From the NCBI GenBank assembly GCA_949096025.1, contig CARXKP010000008.1, forward strand, positions 1-33,008: a stretch of 33,008 nt of DNA, read 5' to 3'. Shown piece after piece: positions 7,666-13,843 of this stretch. The position numbers were made by a program, and so were the translations under genes. Every line of letters begins with the position of its first letter. The first letter of the stretch is position 1. The notes under the pieces are model-generated. The model made no database searches. It was given only the letters and a program-made list of their open reading frames with translations, and was not told where the DNA came from. This DNA comes from an uncultured Eubacteriales bacterium. GTDB taxonomy: Bacteria; Bacillota; Clostridia; Christensenellales; UBA1242.

Positions 7666-8061
7666 TTATGATAGCAGAGCCAGCAAAGGCTGTAATATAT
7701 TTTTAGGAATTTGTTCTGGATCATAAGGCAATGTTTCTCTTTCTGAATACCAGCACCAATCAGGACCATATCTTAAAAATGCTCTTAAAATAGCAGGAAG
7801 TGCAAGATTAATAAATAAAACAAGTACAAGTAAAATAGCAACACCAATAACGGTATTTCTTATTCTATAAGCGGCATATCTACGCTTTTCATCACTTTCG
7901 CTTTTTGCAAGATTTACGCCTAAAATTACTGCGTAAACAGAGCCCGCCCCTCCAACTACAGCAAGAATAGTATATAAAATCATAGGCAGGGTATTATATA
8001 CATCATTTAACCAACCGTAATTACCTCTCCAGTATACGGCTTCTAGAAGAACTTGTAACAT
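7666..8061 (-). CDS. two-helix membrane protein, VirB2/TrbC pilin-like, paralogue of 8221-8631
   Basis: This 131-residue protein has two hydrophobic helices: about 26-52, with a small-residue-rich patch VVGGAGSVYAV, and about 70-95. A short charged loop (KSESDEKRR) separates them, and the Trp/Tyr/Pro-rich tail ends in QPLLALLS. The arrangement resembles the small conjugal pilin-like membrane proteins (VirB2/TrbC, including the family found alone in mollicutes and gut Firmicutes). It shares with its neighbour the YA(V/I).LGV.LA segment, the loop and the PLL.LL ending. An AAGGAGG site precedes the ATG. No other conjugation genes are visible, so the role in a pilus is uncertain; a small channel or holin-like protein is an alternative. 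Confidence 0.75.
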   Translation of the reverse strand: MLQVLLEAVYWRGNYGWLNDVYNTLPMILYTILAVVGGAGSVYAVILGVNLAKSESDEKRRYAAYRIRNTVIGVAILLVLVLFINLALPAILRAFLRYGPDWCWYSERETLPYDPEQIPKNILQPLLALLS

Positions 8062-8182
8062 AACTTCCTCCTTTTATACTTGTATTTTAACATATTTTAT
8101 TTCAATATGCAACAAAAAATTAAATAAATTAAATAAATATTAGGGGAGTTTTGAATTTTTGTAAAAATTTTTGTTGTAACAA

Positions 8183-8209
8183 AAAATCACATCTTAATGA
8201 TGTGATTTT
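8183..8209 (-). terminator. terminator after the 136-residue pilin-like gene
   Basis: A perfect 11-bp stem, AAAATCACATC (8183-8193) with GATGTGATTTT (8199-8209), closes a 5-base loop. The T run is on the minus strand, directly after the gene at 8221-8631. Confidence 0.85.
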
Positions 8210-8220
8210 AAATAGTATTA

Positions 8221-8631
8221 TTACGCTCCTAACAAATTAAGTAAAGGTCGAATCATTTGAACTGGTGGATTTTCAGAACTGTCAAATCCAACTTTGTCTT
8301 TATCAATGAATGCACTTAGTAACATTGGTAAGAAGATGTTGAATACAAGAATTAATGCAATAGTCACACCAATAGCAATGAAAACAGTAATTAAATGTTT
8401 TTTTGCATCATCTCTTTTTCCTTGATCTTCCGCACGTGCAAGTTGAACACCAAGATAGATTGCATAAACAGCACCAACTGCACCAACAAGACCAAGAACA
8501 ACCCAAAGAACAATTGAAAGAATACCAAAAACTTGTTTAAGGACTTGATATGTGCCAGAACTCTGATCCATTCCAAGGAACACATTGAAATATTCAGACC
8601 AACTTGCTACAACATTAAGTAAATTTTTCAT
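8221..8631 (-). CDS. two-helix membrane protein, VirB2/TrbC pilin-like
   Basis: This 136-residue protein has an amphipathic N-terminus, a long hydrophobic helix at about 34-66 rich in Gly and Ala (GLVGAVGAVYAIYLGV), a charged loop with the pattern ARAEDQGKRDDAKK, a second hydrophobic helix at about 81-108, and a tail ending in IRPLLNLLGA. The loop with an acidic residue, Arg and Lys between two helices is typical of VirB2/TrbC-type pilin-like proteins in Firmicutes and mollicutes. A GGAGG site lies before the ATG. It has its own terminator, so the paralogue downstream is probably transcribed separately. No classical cleavable signal peptide is evident. Confidence 0.75.
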   Translation of the reverse strand: MKNLLNVVASWSEYFNVFLGMDQSSGTYQVLKQVFGILSIVLWVVLGLVGAVGAVYAIYLGVQLARAEDQGKRDDAKKHLITVFIAIGVTIALILVFNIFLPMLLSAFIDKDKVGFDSSENPPVQMIRPLLNLLGA

Positions 8632-8980
8632 TTTTACCCCTCCTTTATAAAATTAAAAGCGTTTGCCTTATTATTTACAAGTCCATAATATCATAAATAA
8701 AAAGAAAAGCAAAACGATTTTTAATGTTTTTTTATTTTTTTTTAATATTATATGGAAATAATGAAAAATTATTAAACTTTCTAAATATTTCTAGTCTAGA
8801 AGAGTTACAAAAGAGATTGGGGAATTTCGATTTCCCCAAATCCCTCAAACGACTTACTTTGAAAAAGTAAGCAAAGTTTTGATTTTTAACAATATTTGCT
8901 CTAATTTAAATAGTATTACTGATTTTTGTTGTAAATAACAATGTTTTATAACTTAATTGGTTTATTTTTCTATTTATGTA
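8632..8980. other. 349-base noncoding stretch with two adjacent hairpins
   Basis: I see no gene here. The notable part is 8817-8871. TTGGGGAA (8817-8824) pairs with TTCCCCAA (8832-8839). After a short linker, CTTACTTT (8853-8860) pairs with AAAGTAAG (8864-8871), followed by GCAAAG and T-rich sequence. Paired hairpins of this look are often dispersed genomic repeats or small structured RNAs. The remainder is plain AT-rich DNA. Confidence 0.5.
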
Positions 8981-9172
8981 TTAAATAAAGAAATTGCTCT
9001 GTCCAGGGCAGGTGTTATGACTGCAACAGTTACTATTAGGGAAATTTGAGCCATTATTGTTTAAAGCAAGCAACATTAGAAGTAAAAAGTTAGTATTAGT
9101 ATTTAAATTTGTGTCATTTGTACTGCTTATTACAGAAAGTAAAAGCGCAAATAAGATAAATTGATTGTTCAT
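8981..9172 (-). CDS. 63-residue miniprotein with hydrophobic N-terminus and Cys-rich tail
   Basis: This is a small open frame with a strong AGGAGG site five bases before its ATG, which is the main reason to call it real. Residues 3-16 are hydrophobic (signal- or membrane-like). An Asn/Thr linker, a second hydrophobic patch LLLMLLAL, and an Asn/Ser/Cys tail (CCSHNTCPGQ) follow. Asn-rich, leucine-patched miniproteins with Cys tails are common among poorly studied spore-coat and membrane peptides of Clostridia, but I cannot place it in a family. It is divergent from the ArsR-type gene. Confidence 0.6.
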   Translation of the reverse strand: MNNQFILFALLLSVISSTNDTNLNTNTNFLLLMLLALNNNGSNFPNSNCCSHNTCPGQSNFFI

Positions 9173-9276
9173 AAAACCTCCTAAACTACAATTATAATCT
9201 TTTTTCTACAAAATAATTTTAAATTATATTTTGTTTTTTCATTTGTTTTTTGTCAAAATAAAACTAAGTAAGATAA

Positions 9277-9296
9277 TTGATAAGTTGTTTTATCAA
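9277..9296. promoter_or_regulatory. inverted repeat, candidate ArsR-family operator
   Basis: TTGATAA (9277-9283) and TTATCAA (9290-9296) form a 20-base palindrome with a 6-base centre. It lies about 40 bases before the ArsR-type start and between two divergent genes. Size and place suit self-regulation by the adjacent winged-helix protein. Confidence 0.45.
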
Positions 9297-9336
9297 CATT
9301 AACAATATTACTTATGATTAAAAAGGAGGGTGTGTG

Positions 9337-9687
9337 ATGGAAAGAAGTGAAAGAATGGAAAAATATTTATTATTAACTGAAAGAAATAGGAGAGATATAC
9401 TATCGGCACTTCCAAGAGAGGGGGATATAAATAAACTTGCCGACTTTTTTCAAAACTTTTCAGATCAAACAAGAATAAAGATTTTAAGTTGTCTTTCAAT
9501 GATGAATATGTGTGTAAATGACATTTCAACAGTTCTTGGTATTAATCAAACGACTATTTCTCACCAGTTAAAGCAATTAAAAGACCAAAATCTTGTTGCT
9601 TATAAAAGAGAGGGGAAAATCTTGGTTTATTATTTAACATCTGTTAACATAAATGATATGATGATGTATGCAATCAATACATTCTAA
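9337..9687 (+). CDS. ArsR/SmtB-family winged-helix regulator
   Basis: This 116-residue protein has the ArsR layout: helices through DQTRIKILSCLSMM, then a helix-turn-helix NDISTVLGINQTTISHQLKQLKDQNLV, then a wing YKREGKILVYYLT. Family members are dimeric repressors released by metals or other signals. A single Cys in CVNDIS sits near the metal-binding helix of ArsR/CadC proteins, but the classical CxC is not present, so the inducer may not be a metal. I start at the ATG 9337 rather than the GTG one codon earlier because the AAGGAGGG site is then better spaced. A palindrome at 9277-9296 is a candidate operator. Confidence 0.85.
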   Translation: MERSERMEKYLLLTERNRRDILSALPREGDINKLADFFQNFSDQTRIKILSCLSMMNMCVNDISTVLGINQTTISHQLKQLKDQNLVAYKREGKILVYYLTSVNINDMMMYAINTF

Positions 9688-9808
9688 CACAAGCCTAACG
9701 CTTGGCGATCGTCGTAAATTTAAAGTGTTTTTAAATATATAGATTTAAATAAACTATGAAATAAAAATAAATGTTTAGAAAGTCTAAAACGAAACTAAGT
9801 TTGTTTAC

Positions 9809-9837
9809 TTGACTTTTTTTTTCAAGGGTGATATACC
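9809..9837 (+). promoter_or_regulatory. candidate promoter for the 154-residue protein and queH-sipase genes
   Basis: TTGACT (9809-9814) and TATACC (9832-9837) are 17 bases apart. This places transcription start near 9844, upstream of the ATG at 9860, and rules against the longer TTG-initiated frame that would begin inside the -35 box. Confidence 0.55.
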
Positions 9838-9859
9838 TAAATTTAGGAGCAGTTATAAT

Positions 9860-10324
9860 ATGAAAAGAATTATACTATCACTCAATGAAATGTCATTTGA
9901 ATTACCTAAAGGTTGGAGTTTAACTAAGGACAAATATAATTTATCTAATGGTCAGGGATTTTTAAATAAAGAGAACTATCTTTCAGAAAGTGGAAAGGTT
10001 ATATCTTTCTTTGAAGTTCACCGTGACCCAGATGAATTTTTTGATAGTTATCAAAAACTTTTAGATGATTATAGTCACGTGACAGACAGTTTTACTCTTG
10101 AAAAACAATTTTCTTTTAAGTTTAATGATTTTGAATTTCCTGCTTATGTGATTAAAGGGGTGAATGATACTATAATTCGTACACTTCAAGTTTTTGTAAA
10201 TTGTGGAGATTGTTTAGGCTGTTTTATGGTTATGGTTGAACACTATTCAAATGATTTAAGAGATATGATAAGAGACGATGAAGGTGTTAAAGCTGTTGCA
10301 AAGATATTAAGGACGATAGAATAA
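9860..10324 (+). CDS. unknown 154-residue protein upstream of queH
   Basis: This protein starts with MKRIILSLNEMSFELPKGWSL. A strand-rich beginning with an ELPKGW segment, an FFEVHRDPDEFFDSY segment, and a later CGDCLGCFMV stretch with three Cys are visible. The pattern (short hydrophobic strand, PKGW, a central helix, then paired strands) resembles small PsbP/DcrB-like folds, but no family can be claimed. A TAGGAG site and an upstream promoter support the ATG at 9860. Its stop overlaps the queH start (TAATG), indicating translational coupling and probably one operon with queH and signal peptidase. Confidence 0.7.
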   Translation: MKRIILSLNEMSFELPKGWSLTKDKYNLSNGQGFLNKENYLSESGKVISFFEVHRDPDEFFDSYQKLLDDYSHVTDSFTLEKQFSFKFNDFEFPAYVIKGVNDTIIRTLQVFVNCGDCLGCFMVMVEHYSNDLRDMIRDDEGVKAVAKILRTIE

Positions 10325-10857
10325 TGAAAAGAATGCTTTTACATAGTTGTTGTGGACCTTGCAGTACAGCGGTTATTGAAGTATTAAAAAATGATTATGA
10401 TCTAACTATATTTTACTATAATCCGAATATAGATACTGATGAAGAATACAAACATAGACTTGCCGAACAAATAAGATATTGTCAACAAGTAGGGATAAAG
10501 GTGGTTGAAGAGGGTTATAATCCAGAAGAATTTTATTCTAAGGTTCAAGGACTTGAAAATGAGAAAGAAGGCGGGGCGAGATGTTCAGTATGCTTTAAGT
10601 TAAGACTTCTCCGTACCGCAAGAAAAGCTAAAGAAGAGGGATATGATTGTTTTGGTACAACCCTGACAGTTTCGCCTCATAAAAATGCTGAGAGTATTAA
10701 TGGTATTGGAAAATTTATTGAGTTTGAAGAGGGAATAGAATTTGTCGAAGGCAACTATAAAAAGAAAGATGGCTATAAAAAAAGTATTGAGTTGTCAAAA
10801 CAATACAATTTATATAGACAAAATTATTGTGGATGTAAGTTTTCTAAGGAGCGATAA
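10324..10857 (+). CDS. queH: epoxyqueuosine reductase QueH
   Basis: This 177-residue protein has the QueH (formerly DUF208) signature: an N-terminal CCGPC motif (residues 9-13), a GGARCSVCFKLRL segment with CxxC in the middle, and a C-terminal YRQNYCGC. QueH reduces epoxyqueuosine to queuosine in the tRNA wobble position, using cysteine-bound metal and an iron-sulfur cluster, and replaces the cobalamin enzyme QueG in many anaerobes. The length is typical. The start overlaps the upstream stop by one base. Queuosine synthesis genes are not otherwise seen in the window. Confidence 0.92.
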   Translation: MKRMLLHSCCGPCSTAVIEVLKNDYDLTIFYYNPNIDTDEEYKHRLAEQIRYCQQVGIKVVEEGYNPEEFYSKVQGLENEKEGGARCSVCFKLRLLRTARKAKEEGYDCFGTTLTVSPHKNAESINGIGKFIEFEEGIEFVEGNYKKKDGYKKSIELSKQYNLYRQNYCGCKFSKER

Positions 10858-10861
10858 AGTA

Positions 10862-11722
10862 TTGGGAAAAAGAGAATATAAAAATTTCATAGAAGATATT
10901 GAGGATAGAGCATCTAACAAACTTTTTTATAAGTTTGTAATTGTTTTGTTTGCTTTTTATATGTTTCTTCTGATTTGCAATCAAGCATTTTACTCTAATT
11001 TTTCATATCTAACCATTTTTGGAACTAGTATGCAAAATACATTAAATCCATATCCTAGAAAAGTCACAACTCAAAATGGAAGAGAAGAATCGTGGCAAGA
11101 CGGAGTTTATGTAAGATTATCACAAAATGTTGATTATGGAGATATTGTAATTATTCAGTCTGATGGAATTTCTGCACACGACTCAATAATCAAAAGAGTT
11201 CTTGGCAAAGAGGGAGATTACATAACTATTGCTAAGATAGATGTTGAGGGAGTTGAAGGTGGCGAATATAGGTTTATGAGAGTTCGTGCTGACTCTGGCG
11301 GTGTAGTTGAAGTTCTATATGAAGATTATATCAGAAGTTATACTGAGTGGACTGCAAATGAATATCATACAGGTCAGATAACTGATGCAAATGGCATTGT
11401 GTATGAACGAAACTTTTATAATTATTATACTCTAAGTTATCCAAGTAAAAAATTTAAGGTTAATGAACTTGACGGAAAGGAGGTGACCTTCTTTCAAGTA
11501 CCAGAAAATCATATTTTCTTTATGGGAGATAATAGAGCAAATTCAACTGATGCAAGATTTATAGGCACTAAAAGTACTGATAAAATTCTTGGATATGTAG
11601 TTGAAATTATTAGAGATGGCTCAAATTATGAGGGGAATAACGATTGGTGGAAAAATCGCTTTGTTGGTTTTGCAAAAATATGTTATAAAGAAGTTCTAAG
11701 GTTTTTTGGAGCGAATGTTTAA
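10862..11722 (+). CDS. lepB: signal peptidase I
   Basis: This 286-residue membrane-anchored serine protease removes signal peptides outside the membrane. One membrane helix is present near residues 21-40. The catalytic Ser56 is in GTSMQNTL, the catalytic Lys111 in SIIKRVLG, and the conserved FFMGDNR box is near residue 215. The protein is longer than minimal Gram-positive forms because of an inserted strand-rich segment before the GDNR box. No ATG fits; the TTG at 10862, ten bases after AAGGAG inside the end of queH, is the best start. The open frame extends upstream within queH, but that part does not look like a SPase. It is probably co-transcribed with queH. Confidence 0.88.
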   Translation: MGKREYKNFIEDIEDRASNKLFYKFVIVLFAFYMFLLICNQAFYSNFSYLTIFGTSMQNTLNPYPRKVTTQNGREESWQDGVYVRLSQNVDYGDIVIIQSDGISAHDSIIKRVLGKEGDYITIAKIDVEGVEGGEYRFMRVRADSGGVVEVLYEDYIRSYTEWTANEYHTGQITDANGIVYERNFYNYYTLSYPSKKFKVNELDGKEVTFFQVPENHIFFMGDNRANSTDARFIGTKSTDKILGYVVEIIRDGSNYEGNNDWWKNRFVGFAKICYKEVLRFFGANV

Positions 11723-11728
11723 AATCGT

Positions 11729-11757
11729 TTGGTGAAAAACTAAAAGTATGTTATATT
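11729..11757 (+). promoter_or_regulatory. extended -10 promoter for the HU gene
   Basis: TTGGTG (11729-11734) and TATATT (11752-11757) are 17 bases apart, with a TG one base before the -10. The AAAGGAG site of the HU gene lies downstream. Confidence 0.6.
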
Positions 11758-11797
11758 TATAGTGATGGTAATTAGCCAATCTAAAAAGGAGAACTAA

Positions 11798-12076
11798 ATG
11801 AATAAACAACAATTTATTAAGGCGTTTGCAGACAAAGCACAATTTACACAAAAAGACGCTGGAATTGCTTTTGAAGCAATGGCAGAAACGATTGCTGAAG
11901 TTTTAAAAACAGGCGAAAAAATTCAAATTGCAGGTTTTGGCACATTTTCTTTAAAAACTAAGGCTGCGAAAGAAGGAAGAAATCCACTTACAAATGAAAA
12001 GATTTTTGTTGAAGCAAAGGAAGTTCCTGTTTTTAAATTCGGTGATAGTTTTAGAGATACTATTGCAAAAAAGTAG
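11798..12076 (+). CDS. hup: HU-family DNA-binding protein
   Basis: This 92-residue protein matches the bacterial HU/IHF family over its full length: an N-terminal helical dimer part (MNKQQFIKAFADK), the core GFGTFSLKTKAAKEGRNP leading into the DNA-bending arm, and the C-terminal helix FRDTI. HU is an abundant nucleoid protein. It has its own promoter, an AAAGGAG site and a terminator, consistent with a strongly expressed single gene. Confidence 0.95.
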   Translation: MNKQQFIKAFADKAQFTQKDAGIAFEAMAETIAEVLKTGEKIQIAGFGTFSLKTKAAKEGRNPLTNEKIFVEAKEVPVFKFGDSFRDTIAKK

Positions 12077-12098
12077 AATTGTTTGATTTTTAAAAAAG

Positions 12099-12123
12099 AC
12101 TATGACAGTTGTCATAGTTTTTT
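12099..12123 (+). terminator. terminator after HU
   Basis: ACTATGAC (12099-12106) pairs with GTCATAGT (12111-12118) around AGTT, followed by a run of T. Confidence 0.85.
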
Positions 12124-12159
12124 AATTTAATAAATTAAATTAGTGCTTTACAAAATATT

Positions 12160-12750
12160 TTATTCTTCGGACTCTTCTGGTAAAATAACATAACCTTGTG
12201 GATATCCACAAAGAGGGCATTTATCCCAAGCAGTTCTTTTATTTTCACTATGCCCGCAATTAGAACAAAGCCACTGGCAAGGTTTGTCACTGTTATAAAT
12301 TTTATCACTATCAAACTTATCTGCAAGATATTCAAGTTTTTTAGAATTAGTTAAATTCACATCACTTATTAAAAGCAATATTTCTTCAATATTTGTAAAT
12401 CCCTCATCGTGAGCAATTTTTGCAAAGTGAGGGAAAATATTTTTTCCTTCATTCATTTCTATTTCACTTGAAGAGCGAAGGCTTGTATCTAAAAGCTGAT
12501 TTTCAAAAGGGTACCCAGCTTCGATATTTATATTTTCAACCGCTTTTTCAATATTCTCAAGCATTAACTTATAGATTACCGATGCGTGAGCCATTTTATT
12601 TTTGGCTATATTTTTTAAGAAATCCGAAATGTACTCATAACCCTCACTAACAGCTGTTTTTGCAATAAATTGATATCTTGCACCATCTTGACATAAGCCT
12701 GCAAATGTTCGAGCGAGATTTTCTTTGGTGACACTTTCATTAAACTCCAT
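12160..12750 (-). CDS. rubrerythrin-like protein with degenerate di-iron site
   Basis: This 196-residue protein has a rubrerythrin-like four-helix domain (ENLARTFAG..., EGY..ISDFL, FAKIAHDEGF) and a C-terminal rubredoxin-like knot with two CxxC pairs (CSNCGH and CPLCGY). Rubrerythrins detoxify peroxide in anaerobes. By eye, several iron ligands are missing. The Glu after FAG is Leu, the Glu of the N-E-x-x-H-A motif is Lys although the His remains, and the late E-x-x-H pair is not found. Two mid-protein Glu residues are kept. The start is the ATG at 12748-12750 behind an AGGAGG site. It may bind iron only in the rubredoxin site or have another job. Confidence 0.8.
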   Translation of the reverse strand: MEFNESVTKENLARTFAGLCQDGARYQFIAKTAVSEGYEYISDFLKNIAKNKMAHASVIYKLMLENIEKAVENINIEAGYPFENQLLDTSLRSSSEIEMNEGKNIFPHFAKIAHDEGFTNIEEILLLISDVNLTNSKKLEYLADKFDSDKIYNSDKPCQWLCSNCGHSENKRTAWDKCPLCGYPQGYVILPEESEE

Positions 12751-12926
12751 ACTTCCTCCTATAATTATTCTTTTCAAAAATTGATTAATTATTATAAATA
12801 AAAAACTATTGTTTTATTTGCAGTTAAAATAACTCTTAAACATTTGCTTTTTGTTTGAAAACATAGTAAAATAAAAAAGTATGAAACAAAATATATGTGT
12901 TTTGTTATTTATAAGAGAGGTGAGGT

Positions 12927-13661
12927 ATGGAACAAAAACTTGAGCAACACAATACTCAAAGTTTTCACTATGACTTTGTTGGTTTTACAAATTTGAAAAA
13001 AGTCTATGATACACTCAGTGAAGTTTTGCACTATTACAGAATTGAAAGAGGGGCAAGACGATATTCAAAAGAGGTTTTTTATGATGTTCCTTCTCAATTG
13101 CTTGCAGAAGCGGGTATTGCTATTTCAAAATGGATAGAAGGCGGAAAAGCATCTTTAAATATTAGAAGAATATTTAGTATTAAAGAATTAAATAAACCTT
13201 CACAAAAGTTCCTGTTTGGTTACTGTAATAATGACGAACAACCAAAAGATTATTCTTATCAAATGGCGGCAATGATTGAAAGTTCTTTTAAAACCCCATT
13301 TTCTGTAGACCTTGAAAGTATTATAAAACAGACTCAGCAAACGATGGTTATTGAAATGGTTTCTGATAGATATAATATTATTTGCGGTACTGGATATAGA
13401 GCGATTATGCAATATGAAGTGGTTGTTTATAGAAATGCAATTACTGGTAAAAAGGTGGAAAGGTCAGAGGTTACATTTAAGTTTCCTATTGAAGATAGAC
13501 CAGAAAAGAGAGAAATATTGGATGCTATTGATAGATATGTTAAGGGACTTGCTTTGAGTAAAGAGTCAAGATTTGAAATCGCAAGAAAAATATTATTCCC
13601 ACAATCTCAAGAAACGGTTGATAATGATAACCCACAGGATAATGATGAAGGGCAAAAATAA
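12927..13661 (+). CDS. unknown protein with CYTH-like segment
   Basis: This 244-residue protein is not firmly recognised. Residues about 45-80 (VFYDVPSQLLAEAGIAISKWI...) resemble the second strand-helix unit of CYTH / triphosphate-tunnel proteins, where a Y-D-T-P-x-x-x-L-x-x-x-G-x-x-L-R pattern occurs. Later strands (IICGTGYRAIMQYEVVVYRN, KVERSEVTFKFPIE) fit alternating tunnel strands. The N-terminal ExExK motif of active CYTH enzymes is not seen. An AGAGGTGAGG site precedes the ATG. The tail is hydrophilic (DNDNPQDNDEG). CYTH proteins hydrolyse triphosphates or bind polyphosphate; activity here is doubtful. Confidence 0.7.
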   Translation: MEQKLEQHNTQSFHYDFVGFTNLKKVYDTLSEVLHYYRIERGARRYSKEVFYDVPSQLLAEAGIAISKWIEGGKASLNIRRIFSIKELNKPSQKFLFGYCNNDEQPKDYSYQMAAMIESSFKTPFSVDLESIIKQTQQTMVIEMVSDRYNIICGTGYRAIMQYEVVVYRNAITGKKVERSEVTFKFPIEDRPEKREILDAIDRYVKGLALSKESRFEIARKILFPQSQETVDNDNPQDNDEGQK

Positions 13662-13663
13662 AG

Positions 13664-13690
13664 AAAGGACAAAAAATATTTGTCCTTTTT
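13664..13690 (+). terminator. terminator after the CYTH-like gene
   Basis: A perfect 10-bp stem, AAAGGACAAA (13664-13673) with TTTGTCCTTT (13679-13688), is followed by more T. Confidence 0.85.
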
Positions 13691-13756
13691 TATTTAGTTA
13701 ATTATAAAAAATAAGTATTGCCTATCTTTTTTAAGTGGGTATTCTAAAATGAGGGC

Positions 13757-13780
13757 TTGTCACATAATTTACTATGACAA
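13757..13780. promoter_or_regulatory. inverted repeat upstream of the GPH transporter
   Basis: TTGTCA (13757-13762) and TGACAA (13775-13780) are separated by 12 bases, about 65 bases before the transporter start. It could be a repressor operator for a sugar-utilisation gene. No cognate regulator is adjacent. Confidence 0.3.
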
Positions 13781-13843
13781 CATCGTTTAAATAAATGTTG
13801 AACTAGAATTTAGGAGTGAGCAATTTAGCTCTTAGTGAATTAG

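Noticed and set aside
9688..9858. Possible preQ1 riboswitch ahead of the queH operon
   Set aside because: No C-rich loop and A-rich tail pattern of a preQ1 element could be seen; only a promoter-like pair is present.
9809..9859. Longer TTG-started form of the protein upstream of queH
   Set aside because: The TTG lies inside a TTGACT -35 box with a well-spaced -10, so it would not be transcribed from that promoter.
10742..10861. Upstream extension of the signal peptidase frame into queH
   Set aside because: The extension overlaps the conserved QueH C-terminus in another frame and has no signal-peptidase character; the TTG at 10862 with AAGGAG fits better.
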